Below are positions 17,813 through 26,366 of a stretch of DNA of 64,000 bases, piece by piece. A program made the translations under genes and the position numbers. A model generated the notes under the pieces. That model was not told where the DNA came from. It did not search any database and worked only from the letters and a program-made list of their open reading frames with translations. Position 1 is the first letter of the stretch. The number at the start of each line of letters is the position of its first letter. This stretch comes from Bin80 sp965215475 (GTDB taxonomy: Bacteria > Bacteroidota > Rhodothermia > Rhodothermales > Bin80): the NCBI GenBank assembly GCA_965215475.1, contig OZ244061.1, forward strand, positions 1,798,001 through 1,862,000. Direction: 5' to 3'.

Positions 17813-19915
17813 ATGCCAGCTCTGAAAAATCCAGATACGCTCAGGGAGGTTGCCACGGGCTATCTCCGTGATGCAGTGAACAATCAGAAGGCCGAGTTTC
17901 GGGATGGTCAGTGGGAGGGTATTGAACAGGCCGTAATCGGAAATCGGGTCTTGATTGTCCAGCGTACGGGTTGGGGAAAAACGATGGTCTATACGATTGC
18001 AACAAAACTTAGGCGGGAACGAGGAGCAGGCCCTTCACTCATGATTTCTCCTCTCCTGGCATTGATGCGTAACCAGGAATTGGCCGCAGACTCACTTGGA
18101 TTGACTGCGCGCAGGATGACTTCGGATAACTTTGATTCCTGGGGTGAAATTTCCAAAGAGCTCAAGTCAGATGAAGTCGATATGCTCATGATTACTCCAG
18201 AGAGGTTGGCCAACGAAGGATTTTTCTCAAAAACGATCGCCATGGTCAAAGGTGGATTCGGGATGTTGATTATTGATGAAGCACATTGTATCTCAGATTG
18301 GGGCCATGATTTTCGGCCCGATTATCAGCGGATTCGAAGAATTCAACAAATGATTCCTGAGGGAGCTGCGATCGTGGCGACAACTGCAACCGCAAATGAC
18401 CGTGTCGTTGAGGATATCCGCCGGCAACTGGGAGAGGGCATTCAGGTGACACGGGGGAGTCTAATCCGGCATAGCCTGCAGCTTCACAACCTCAAGCTAA
18501 CAGATGTCCAAGCAAGATTAGCATGGATTGCGCAAGTGATTCCACATTTACCAGGAAGTGGGATTATTTACGTCCTCACACGCAAAGATGCGGATCTGGT
18601 TACTGGCTGGCTTACATCTAAGGATATAGATGCGTGTTCCTATTACGGAGATACGGGAGAGCGTGAAGAATTGGAGGAAGCACTTCTGAAGAATGAGTTA
18701 AAAGTTCTGGTTGCAACCATTGCTCTTGGAATGGGCTTTGACAAACCGGATCTAAAATTTATTATTCATTATCAGCGCCCTAGTTCAGTAGTCCATTATT
18801 ACCAGCAGGTGGGGCGGGCGGGCCGAGGGATTAAGGATGCGTATGGATTTTTGATGTGGGGAAAAGAGGATGAGCAGATTGCAGATTATTTTCTGGATAA
18901 TGCCTATCCGCCTCAGGAAGAGATTAATGAGGTTCTTGGAGTACTGGAAGAGACCGATGGTGGGCTGACGCTCCCTGAAATCATGTTGCAGGCCAATCTC
19001 AAAAAAACCAGGATTGAGAAAATATTGAAGCTGGCTTCACTTGAATCTCCGGCACCCGTCGTAAAAGAGAAGGGAATCTGGTTTGCAACCGGAGAAGCAG
19101 ATGGATTTCAGATTCCGTCAGATTCTATTGCTCGGTTGCGACAAATTCGTGAGACTGAGCAGGTTCAGATGCGTGAATACATGAACCATAGAGGATGCCT
19201 GATGGCATTTTTACAGCGCGCACTGGATGATAAAACTGCAAAGGAGTGTGGGCGATGCCGAAACTGTACAGGTAGGACAGATAAGCCGTATCAGCCCAAA
19301 GCGGAATTGGTTCGCGAAGCTGAGCGGTTTTTGGGGAAGCGTAAAATCTCTGTTTATCCCAATGATCGATGGCCTGTCGATCTTCTGTCGGATCATCCGA
19401 TTCATGAGACGGATACGATTGGGAAAGAGTACCGAGCGGAATGGGGAATTGCTCTTTGTAGAGCTTTTGAGGGAGACCTTAGTCATCAGATTCTAAAAGA
19501 GAGGAGGTATGAGGAGCAGTACTCTGACCAAATTGTGGAAGCATTTGTCAGGAGATTAAAGACCAGGAGTCCCAGGTTTAGGTGTATCACGTACACTCCT
19601 CCCCACAGGAAGGGAAGACAGCATGTGCCAATTCTGGCGAGAGCGGTTGCTGATCGACTTGACTTACAATTGGTGAATGCGATTGCAAGGACTGGTATCG
19701 GAGCACGTCAAAGTGAACAAAAGAATCCGCTCCAGCGTGCTCAAAATATTGCAGAGGCCTTTTTCGTGGAAAAGAGCTGTAAGCAGTCGACCATCCTGAT
19801 TGATGATATTATTGTAAGTGGTTGGACGATGACTACCATTGCAGCTTTGTTACGCTATGATGGTTGTCCTGCGGTTTTGCCGGCGACACTGATAAAGCAA
19901 AATTTGGCTGAATAA
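17813..19915 (+). CDS. RecQ-family helicase fused to a phosphoribosyltransferase domain
   Basis: 700 residues. The N-terminal half is a superfamily 2 RecQ helicase: Walker A RTGWGKT (51-57), DEAH (155-158), ATTATAND (189-196), motif VI QQVGRAGRG (331-339) and a RecQ zinc cluster using Cys462, 479, 482 and 485. The C-terminal part (about 520-700) is a type I phosphoribosyltransferase-like domain; TILIDDIIVSGWT (660-672) fits the PRPP-binding signature. This is not housekeeping RecQ, which has RQC/HRDC domains instead. One base separates it from the first DprA-like gene. PRTase plus DprA is the domain pair of the ShosTA toxin-antitoxin defence system; a DNA-damage or anti-phage role is inferred. 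Confidence 0.85.
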   Translation: MPALKNPDTLREVATGYLRDAVNNQKAEFRDGQWEGIEQAVIGNRVLIVQRTGWGKTMVYTIATKLRRERGAGPSLMISPLLALMRNQELAADSLGLTARRMTSDNFDSWGEISKELKSDEVDMLMITPERLANEGFFSKTIAMVKGGFGMLIIDEAHCISDWGHDFRPDYQRIRRIQQMIPEGAAIVATTATANDRVVEDIRRQLGEGIQVTRGSLIRHSLQLHNLKLTDVQARLAWIAQVIPHLPGSGIIYVLTRKDADLVTGWLTSKDIDACSYYGDTGEREELEEALLKNELKVLVATIALGMGFDKPDLKFIIHYQRPSSVVHYYQQVGRAGRGIKDAYGFLMWGKEDEQIADYFLDNAYPPQEEINEVLGVLEETDGGLTLPEIMLQANLKKTRIEKILKLASLESPAPVVKEKGIWFATGEADGFQIPSDSIARLRQIRETEQVQMREYMNHRGCLMAFLQRALDDKTAKECGRCRNCTGRTDKPYQPKAELVREAERFLGKRKISVYPNDRWPVDLLSDHPIHETDTIGKEYRAEWGIALCRAFEGDLSHQILKERRYEEQYSDQIVEAFVRRLKTRSPRFRCITYTPPHRKGRQHVPILARAVADRLDLQLVNAIARTGIGARQSEQKNPLQRAQNIAEAFFVEKSCKQSTILIDDIIVSGWTMTTIAALLRYDGCPAVLPATLIKQNLAE

Positions 19916-19916
19916 G

Positions 19917-21053
19917 ATGACTTGGCCGCTGTCTGCTGATACCAATATAATATTGCTCCTATGTACCTGGTTTGGGGGGGAGGGAGAGCACTTGCCTCTC
20001 GAGATTCAGGAGTACAATAAGCTTGTGCGATGGCTATATCAGAATGACTATCGGCCCGAGAATCTGGTGGATCAAAAATGTGTCGAAATGGCAGCCCAAG
20101 AGATAAGATTCAGACCGGAACGCTTGATTGGGCTACTGCATCGAAGTATTACTTTAGGGTTCTATTTGGAAGAGTGGAAGCGAAGGGATTACTGGATCGT
20201 TGGCCGGGGAGATCCTACTTATCCTAAGCGCATCCGACAACAGATGAGATCATTTGCCCCTCCGATCCTTTTTGGTCTAGGGAATCCCGAATTGTTGAAT
20301 CACAGCACAACAGCCGTGATTGGCCCTGATCAGGGGATCGAACAGTCAAATGAAGAGATTCAATCCATGGCTGCATACTGTGCTGAACATCGGCGCACGA
20401 TCATTGCTGCGGGCAAACAGATGATCTCAACCGGAGTCACAGAATCTGGAATTAGTCATGGAGGATCTGTGATTTGGGTGCTTCAGGAATCACTATTTGG
20501 AGAGCCACTCCGAAAGCCGTTCCGCCGAGCCAAAGCGGCGGGTAAATTCATGATGCTTTCGGGGCGAAGTCCTGCCGATAAACGCTCCCTTACACAGGAA
20601 TCAGAAGTTGGACGCATTACCATGGCCCTGTGTGATTCCGTGATCTACATAGATGGTACAGAGCTTAGTGGGGATCGTTACCATATGGAAGATGCTATGT
20701 ATAGTGTTCTGAACCAGAAAAAATGCTTTGTATGGTTTATGGACCGAGCTACATCTGCGGCAGAGCGTCTCCTTGATGGAGGCGCAAACTCATGGATTGA
20801 TATGGACATGGCCGTTCATGAAGGTTTGTTTGAAGATCGTTCGGAAATCCGTTCTCAGGAGGATTTCCACTCGGAAGGAGCTGAAGCCGAATTGATCGAA
20901 AAGGAAGTTCCTGGATCATCGGGAACTGAAGTGATTGTAGATGATGAGACGAAGGCGGATATAGAACCTGAAAAAGATGTCATAATCAAGACGGATTCTC
21001 CAGGTATTGAGGGTCCCGTAAGGTTCGGGAAACAGCTTACTTTCCTCGAATGA
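19917..21053 (+). CDS. DprA-like protein 1 (degenerate Rossmann fold)
   Basis: 378 residues. GRGDPTYPKRIRQQM followed by FAPPILFGLGNPELL is the DprA/Smf entry motif (YP..L, P..L...G). The nucleotide/ssDNA-binding part is degenerate: the usual GSR loop is AVIGPDQG, the SGxAxGID loop is replaced by IIAAGKQMISTG, and the F.RNR motif is absent. The N-terminal about 95 residues are shared with the next gene. An acidic, probably disordered tail from about residue 305 ends in KQLTFLE, which resembles a sliding-clamp-binding peptide. Classical DprA loads RecA on ssDNA; here a sensing or antitoxin role beside the helicase-PRTase is inferred. Confidence 0.75.
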   Translation: MTWPLSADTNIILLLCTWFGGEGEHLPLEIQEYNKLVRWLYQNDYRPENLVDQKCVEMAAQEIRFRPERLIGLLHRSITLGFYLEEWKRRDYWIVGRGDPTYPKRIRQQMRSFAPPILFGLGNPELLNHSTTAVIGPDQGIEQSNEEIQSMAAYCAEHRRTIIAAGKQMISTGVTESGISHGGSVIWVLQESLFGEPLRKPFRRAKAAGKFMMLSGRSPADKRSLTQESEVGRITMALCDSVIYIDGTELSGDRYHMEDAMYSVLNQKKCFVWFMDRATSAAERLLDGGANSWIDMDMAVHEGLFEDRSEIRSQEDFHSEGAEAELIEKEVPGSSGTEVIVDDETKADIEPEKDVIIKTDSPGIEGPVRFGKQLTFLE

Positions 21054-21151
21054 ATATAGATTTAGAGAGGAGAGTATCGTATCAAATGACACAAACAAAC
21101 TCCGGTGACTTGGAGAAAACAACGGTATCCGATGTATCGTTTTGAGAATCC

Positions 21152-22054
21152 ATGAAGAACTCTCTCACAGAAGATGCCTATGCAATCTTGCTTCTTTGCG
21201 CATTCCAGGGAGGGGAAGAGGAATTCATGCCCCTTGGACTCGCAGAATATAATCGGGTCGCGAGCGTTCTTTATCAATTGGGGAAAAGGCCGCGGGATTT
21301 GCTGGAAACTCAGTCTTTTCCTAAGATTCCGGGAGTCCGTTCGGATCGTCTTCATTGGCTGCTAGGTCGTCGGATTAACCTTGGATTTTGCCTGGAAGAG
21401 TGGCAGCGAAAAGGTTATTGGGTCCTTGCTCGCAGCGATTCGGCGTATCCCAAAGCAATTCGGGCGAGTATGCGCAATAATGCGCCTCCATTACTTTTTG
21501 GGGCCGGAGATCAAAGCTTGCTATCCAACCAGGGCTTGGCAATTTTCGGGCCAGACGCAATTCCGGATGGAAGGATCAAAAAGGCTTGCGATGTGGCTGA
21601 AGCTGCCTCGAAGCGAGCGCGAACAGTGATTGCTGCAGGACATCTCAAGATGGCCTGCAAGATTGTAGAAACCGTACAAAAGCAATCAGGAAATGCGATT
21701 TGGGTGCTACATAATGGGAAACTGGAGCAGCGTCTACAAAAAGCCTGCCGCCGGGCAATCCGCCGTGATCAATTAGTAATGGTTACGGCGCAAAGTCCGA
21801 AAGCGCCGAAGAAGTCTGGCGAGAATATAATGGTCAGTTCACTAGCAGTGGGGTTTGCTGAGGAGATCTTGTATGTTGACGGTTCAAATTCAAAATCGAG
21901 AAAAGATCAGTTCAAAACTACGGCCGTTGTGATGAAGCATTCGTCGGATAGCTGGCTGTTACATGGCCGCTTGACTACTCCAGAGGGCCGAGAGCTCAAG
22001 GAAAAGGGATTGAGGATTTGGGAAGACCAAATGGTCGAGGAATCACCAAAATAA
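21152..22054 (+). CDS. DprA-like protein 2 (shorter paralogue)
   Basis: 300 residues, clearly paralogous to the preceding gene: ILLLCAFQGGEEEFMPLGLA parallels ILLLCTWFGGEGEHLPLEIQ, and GFCLEEWQRKGYWVLARSD parallels GFYLEEWKRRDYWIVGRGD. It also retains YPKAIRASM and APPLLFGAG. The Rossmann core is even more degraded (AIFGPDAIPDG; TVIAAGHLKMA), and the acidic tail is missing. It lies 98 bases downstream of DprA-1 on the same strand. It looks like an old internal duplication that split roles, for example two subunits of a hetero-oligomer. Confidence 0.7.
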   Translation: MKNSLTEDAYAILLLCAFQGGEEEFMPLGLAEYNRVASVLYQLGKRPRDLLETQSFPKIPGVRSDRLHWLLGRRINLGFCLEEWQRKGYWVLARSDSAYPKAIRASMRNNAPPLLFGAGDQSLLSNQGLAIFGPDAIPDGRIKKACDVAEAASKRARTVIAAGHLKMACKIVETVQKQSGNAIWVLHNGKLEQRLQKACRRAIRRDQLVMVTAQSPKAPKKSGENIMVSSLAVGFAEEILYVDGSNSKSRKDQFKTTAVVMKHSSDSWLLHGRLTTPEGRELKEKGLRIWEDQMVEESPK

Positions 22055-22281
22055 AAGGTTGTCGAAAAAATCGGAGATTATGTGCTGAGATGGAGTAAGT
22101 TTCGGGTGCCAATATCTGATGGATCTTGCAATGAATGATCTCAAGTTGGAAGTTTTGCAAGGTTGATCGATCTTGTTCTGGCGCCTCCAAAGGCATGCGA
22201 TTGGGTTCAATGAATGGGTATTCCGTGAGTATCGTATGTGCGCAAGAAGTTACCAGAGTATTACAGAGACCATCTGATCAC

Positions 22282-23331
22282 TCAGATGGCTCTGAAATGA
22301 TCATGCCCCTCAGGCTTCAGTGATTCTAGTGTCCCATCTTCTCGATGAATCAACACATCCTTTGTGGTAACGACTCCAATGGGGGTAAAGGATCCCGAAG
22401 GCATTTGTTCAAGTATTTCAGAAGGGGCGGTAAACAACAGTTCATAATCATCGCCTCCATTCAATGCGTAGTCCACCGGGGTGCGAGATTTTGGTGCTCC
22501 TGCACGCAACTCTGGAGATAGAGGGAGCTTGGACTCCCACAAGATGGCTCCGCACCTAGATGCTGCACAGATATGATGCACTTCATTGGCGAGGCCATCT
22601 GAGATGTCGATAAGAGCAGAGGGGCGCACCTCTTTCTGTGCCCATTCAAGTACAAGATCAAGCCGGGGGGTAGGCATCAGGTGACGGGTAGTAAGGGCAT
22701 CCCACACATTTGGTTCGAGTGTGTGGGACTCTGTATGGTTTCGCAGTAGATCAAGTCCGGCGGCGGCATCCCCCAAATTTCCACTGACACAGATGCTGTC
22801 GCCGGGGCTAGCTCCGTTTCGGTACACCAGGCTGGGAACAGGTGCTTCACCAATGATTGTGATCGACAGCAAAAGCACTGGTGAACGCGTTGTATCCCCG
22901 CCAACAATCTGAACACCGTATTTGGAAGCCGCATCGGTGAGTCCACGATAGAGCGATTCGAGGTCATCCGTTGAAAATGATCTAGGGATCCCCAGTGCTA
23001 CGGTCGCCAGTATAGGCTGGGCATTCATTGCTGCGATATCACTGAGATTTACAACCATGGCTTTGTAACCAATATGGTCCATCCTATAGAAGTCAAAATC
23101 AAAATGGTATCCCTCAATCAAAGCGTCGGTCGTGACTACTTGTGCCATTCCAGGTTTTGGGCGGTAAACCGCTGCATCATCCCCAACACCAGTCATGACC
23201 GGTGGACTAGTGCCAGATGAACTAATTGAGGTGAGACGGCGAATCAGATTAAATTCTCCGATCTCTTCAACGCGAGACATAGTGGTATCGTATTCTGAAT
23301 TGGAGGGGGTTAGTTCACTACTTGATCCCAT
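22282..23331 (-). CDS. thiL: Thiamine-monophosphate kinase
   Basis: ThiL makes thiamine diphosphate from thiamine monophosphate with ATP in the cytoplasm. GVGDDAAVY, VVTTDALIEGYHF, GYKAMVVNLSDIAAMNAQP and GGDTTRSP are the conserved Mg/ATP-binding motifs, and NGGDDYELLFTA marks the C-terminal domain. From ATG 23331 the protein is 349 residues; the internal ATG at 23280 (MSRVEEIGEFNLI) would give the usual ThiL N-terminus and may be the real start. Convergent with the DprA-like genes, with about 230 noncoding bases between them. Confidence 0.9.
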   Translation of the reverse strand: MGSSSELTPSNSEYDTTMSRVEEIGEFNLIRRLTSISSSGTSPPVMTGVGDDAAVYRPKPGMAQVVTTDALIEGYHFDFDFYRMDHIGYKAMVVNLSDIAAMNAQPILATVALGIPRSFSTDDLESLYRGLTDAASKYGVQIVGGDTTRSPVLLLSITIIGEAPVPSLVYRNGASPGDSICVSGNLGDAAAGLDLLRNHTESHTLEPNVWDALTTRHLMPTPRLDLVLEWAQKEVRPSALIDISDGLANEVHHICAASRCGAILWESKLPLSPELRAGAPKSRTPVDYALNGGDDYELLFTAPSEILEQMPSGSFTPIGVVTTKDVLIHREDGTLESLKPEGHDHFRAI

Positions 23332-23453
23332 TAGCTCGTGAGATCACCCGTGCTAAAAGCATTCTCTTTATCTCAAACCTCTGCTGCCTACAATGCTGCG
23401 TCTCGTATCTCTGTGTCATCCATTGTTAATCCTTACTGCACAGGTTCGGTGTG

Positions 23454-23783
23454 TCATGATTCGGTTCCTGAACGTATTTGTCGCCCGAAGCAAAGCAATA
23501 TCAAGGCAGAGAAAATAGGGAAATCGGGATCAAGATATACTCTATCAAGCCAATCATACGCGAGAGTATCATCTGTGAACGATATTGCATCGCCAATGCT
23601 ATCCTCGTCTGGATGATCTATGTCATCCTGGAGTGATTTGACCTCGAACGAGGTGTACAACAAGTCCATTAAAGTACGACCGTCTTGGAATCGCATCCTG
23701 CAGGTTCGGCGTTTGCCCATGTGTTCAAGTAGATCTAGGCGTGGCTCCGCCTTTTTCAGTGCTATGCTATTCAACAACCTCAC
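23454..23783 (-). CDS. Unrecognised small acidic protein
   Basis: 109 codons from a GTG. The text EPRLDLLEHMGKRRTCRMRF then IDHPDEDSIGDAISFTDD looks protein-like and acidic, ending with a hydrophobic stretch (FPIFSALILLCFG). A different frame just upstream begins MKRYTLWVRSIQIREVVE (ATG near 23826), so a longer gene with a frameshift is possible. No family was recognised. It lies 120 bases upstream of thiL on the same strand. Confidence 0.35.
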   Translation of the reverse strand: MRLLNSIALKKAEPRLDLLEHMGKRRTCRMRFQDGRTLMDLLYTSFEVKSLQDDIDHPDEDSIGDAISFTDDTLAYDWLDRVYLDPDFPIFSALILLCFGRQIRSGTES

Positions 23784-23897
23784 GAATCTGAATTGATCTA
23801 ACCCAAAGGGTATATCGCTTCATATGATAAACTCGAACTGATAGTTCATGGTTAAATGTTATGATTGCCAGCAAAACGTCACTAAAATGGTCAGAGC

Positions 23898-24557
23898 ATG
23901 AGCACCTTACATCGAGAAATGAGTGTGGAAGAGTTTGACAACGGGTACTTCTATGTTTTTGAACTGAAAACTTTTGCCCGCGACCTCGGAATTACCGTCG
24001 GAAATTTTCGCAAATTTGAACTGGAGGAACTGATCCGGGAATTTCTACAGACCGGGAAAGTGCCGGATCGTAAACCTATCCTTCCTCGCAAGGCGGATCA
24101 CGTGCGTGATGTGCTGAGAGCTGACGCGACCGTAACCAATTACGTTGGAGACAAGAAAACCAAGGCTTTCCTACTGGAACTTGTCTACACTGAAGTACCG
24201 GATCTCCGTCAAAAGTCCGGCCAATGGTATTGGCTCAATGATTGGAGGCGCAAAAAGCAAGAGGCTCAGGAGTGCTTTACCTATGGTGATTTGGCCCGGC
24301 ATCTGCGCACGCTAATGCAAACCGAGGACCGTCTTCCCCAAATTCCCTCAGCACGCATGAATAATTTCATCACGGATTTCATGACAGATCCGGTCAATGC
24401 TGGTGTTTCGAGGAAAGAAGTACTCCATGCATGGAATTGGTTAAAGGCGCAACCGGGGCCAAACACCTACAGTGAATTTTGTAATTTGGTGTCCCCAAAA
24501 CAGCGCAGAGTGCAAGCAGAGTCCGTTCTTGCCAGAGCATGTGATCAAGGCGAGTAG
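23898..24557 (+). CDS. SAP-domain-like DNA-binding protein
   Basis: 219 residues. Near the N-terminus, LKTFARDLGITVGNFRKFEL followed by EELIREFLQTGK is a SAP-like helix-extended-helix motif, typically a DNA-binding module. The remainder (VRDVLRADATVTNYVGDKKT, then FCNLVSPKQR) matches stand-alone bacterial SAP proteins of unknown role. No signal peptide. It is convergent with anmK, 49 bases apart. Confidence 0.65.
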   Translation: MSTLHREMSVEEFDNGYFYVFELKTFARDLGITVGNFRKFELEELIREFLQTGKVPDRKPILPRKADHVRDVLRADATVTNYVGDKKTKAFLLELVYTEVPDLRQKSGQWYWLNDWRRKKQEAQECFTYGDLARHLRTLMQTEDRLPQIPSARMNNFITDFMTDPVNAGVSRKEVLHAWNWLKAQPGPNTYSEFCNLVSPKQRRVQAESVLARACDQGE

Positions 24558-24606
24558 TAGATCTTCTACCAAACCGCCAAATGATTCATGTTTTGCCCGG
24601 TTTGAT

Positions 24607-25785
24607 CTATGGAATACAGAGCTTACCAAGTACGGCGGAGTGGTTTGCCCCCGTGACGGATGGGATATTGGTTGGGATACCATTTGCACTCTCATGAGCG
24701 AGGACCGCAAAACAAAGCGCCTCTTTACTATTCACATCAACTCCGTACATGTCGGATGTCTCGATCTGCGTGGGAGACTCATTTTGTGCGAAATACTCCC
24801 CAAGTAGATCCAGAAGTGCCTGATTATGTGTCCCTCCTCCAGACAGGATCAGCCGGTCAAGCGAATGGTGTGGCTGTACAAATGTCCTATAAGCCTTCCA
24901 GATAGATGCAGCGGTTAAGGCCGTGGCCGTGGCAATCAAGTCCTCAGATGGTATTCGGTTGAAAAGATCGAGAAATTTTTGCAGGAATGTATGACTCAGA
25001 TATTCTCGACCGGTTGACTTGGGTGGGGCAGCAGATAAATAGGGATTTTGGAGTAATTCGGAAAGCAACTGTTCATGCACAGTACCGGACTTAGCAATGC
25101 GTCCCCCCTTATCGAAAGGCAACCCCATACATTGGCGACACAGAGCATCTATTATCATATTCCCGGGGCCCGTGTCAAAGCCGTATACTTGATTGGTTTT
25201 TGCATTCGGGGGCAAGATGGTGAGATTTGCTACGCCGCCAATATTCAGGCAGCCGCGGGTCTCTGTATCGTGTGTGAAGATCACATAGTCAAAATACGGT
25301 ACTAGTGGAGCTCCCTGTCCTCCAAGGGCCATATCTGCCAGGCGAAAATCTCCTATCACCGGTACTCTCAGTAACTGAGCAATGGTCGAAGGATCACCAA
25401 TCTGAAGAGTTGAGCAGATTTCTTTCCCCGCGATCATGACCTTGTCAGGTAGATGCCGGATAGTTTGGCCATGACATCCCAGTAAATCAAGGTTTTCGAT
25501 CGGCACTCCGTGCGCTTCCATCGTACGCGTCACGGCTTCTGCGTATTCATGAGCCAGACGCACATTCAGTTGACTGAGTAATGCTACACCAATAGATTCT
25601 TGACTAGCAGCTAGTTTCAGAGAGCTATGCAATTCTTCCGGAAAAGAATACGTAGCTCCATACCATTTTTCGATTTGAAGCTCACGCCCATGGCCATCTA
25701 TGTGAGCAATCACCACATCAATCCCATCTAGGGAAGTGCCGCTCATAATGCCAGCGACACAGCGACGGTTTTCGAATCTAATCAC
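24607..25785 (-). CDS. anmK: Anhydro-N-acetylmuramic acid kinase
   Basis: 392 residues from GTG 25785. GIMSGTSLDGIDVVIAHIDG is the AnmK signature; LGCHGQTIRH, ADMALGGQGAPLVPYFD, CLNIGGVANLT and FDTGPGNMIIDAL are the other ATP/sugar-site motifs. It phosphorylates 1,6-anhydro-MurNAc in cell-wall recycling. GTGA overlaps the stop of the upstream TPR gene, so it closes the six-gene operon that begins with miaB. Confidence 0.95.
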   Translation of the reverse strand: MIRFENRRCVAGIMSGTSLDGIDVVIAHIDGHGRELQIEKWYGATYSFPEELHSSLKLAASQESIGVALLSQLNVRLAHEYAEAVTRTMEAHGVPIENLDLLGCHGQTIRHLPDKVMIAGKEICSTLQIGDPSTIAQLLRVPVIGDFRLADMALGGQGAPLVPYFDYVIFTHDTETRGCLNIGGVANLTILPPNAKTNQVYGFDTGPGNMIIDALCRQCMGLPFDKGGRIAKSGTVHEQLLSELLQNPYLSAAPPKSTGREYLSHTFLQKFLDLFNRIPSEDLIATATALTAASIWKAYRTFVQPHHSLDRLILSGGGTHNQALLDLLGEYFAQNESPTQIETSDMYGVDVNSKEALCFAVLAHESANGIPTNIPSVTGANHSAVLGKLCIP

Positions 25786-26366
25786 GTGTCCGTGTCGGAG
25801 TTGGCCAGAATATCCAGTTTCTGGGCTTCATCAAGCAGGCGATCCTTTTCATCTGGATTCTGCTCACTGAGAGATCTGTATACGATCGCAGCTTGTGCGT
25901 ATTTCTTCTGAGTCGTCAAGATGCGGGCATAGGTTTCTGTAATCGGGTCATCATCCGTGAGGCCTCCAAAGGATTCCTCTTCGTCCTCATCAAGTTCAAC
26001 CTCAAAACTTGTCCGATCAGAAGCATCAAGTTGCTGAATCAGATCTTGAATTTCATCACTTTCATCCTCTCCAAGAATTTCACTCAGTTGGATCTGAAGA
26101 CGCTCCGTATGTGCGAACACAGTGACTCCATCTGGCAACTTTATTTTTTCAAGAGTTCGATCTTCGGAGCTAAGAGTACTTGCAGCTTCCCAGATTGCTT
26201 CCGCGCGTCTATGTTGATTGCACACGTATAATGCATGACCCAAGACATAATTCGTTAATATATCATCAACCGAATGCAGGCGCATTTCTCGGAGCGAGTC
26301 TACAGTTTCCTGTGCACGCCCTTGATCAATCATGGTCAATGCATCAAAGAGTGTGAGATTAATCAT
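25782..26366 (-). CDS. TPR-like protein with acidic linker
   Basis: 194 residues. Helical repeats at the N-terminus (NYVLGHALYVCNQHRRAEAI) and C-terminus (YARILTTQKKYAQAAIVYRS) look like tetratricopeptide hairpins, separated by a very acidic linker (ELDEDEEESFGGLTDDD). No signal peptide; probably a cytoplasmic scaffold. It overlaps the glycosyltransferase gene by 8 bases and anmK by 4, so the three are translated in concert. Such small TPR proteins are common in Bacteroidota and have no fixed function. Confidence 0.6.
   Translation of the reverse strand: MINLTLFDALTMIDQGRAQETVDSLREMRLHSVDDILTNYVLGHALYVCNQHRRAEAIWEAASTLSSEDRTLEKIKLPDGVTVFAHTERLQIQLSEILGEDESDEIQDLIQQLDASDRTSFEVELDEDEEESFGGLTDDDPITETYARILTTQKKYAQAAIVYRSLSEQNPDEKDRLLDEAQKLDILANSDTDT

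Noticed and set aside
22265..22292. Hairpin CCATCTGA-TCAC-TCAGATGG between DprA-2 and thiL as an intrinsic terminator
   Set aside because: The stem is only 8 bp, it overlaps the thiL 3' end, and no T run follows on either strand.
23338..23616. 92-codon plus-strand frame upstream of thiL
   Set aside because: Serine-rich low-complexity translation, antisense to a more protein-like frame, with no ribosome-binding site.
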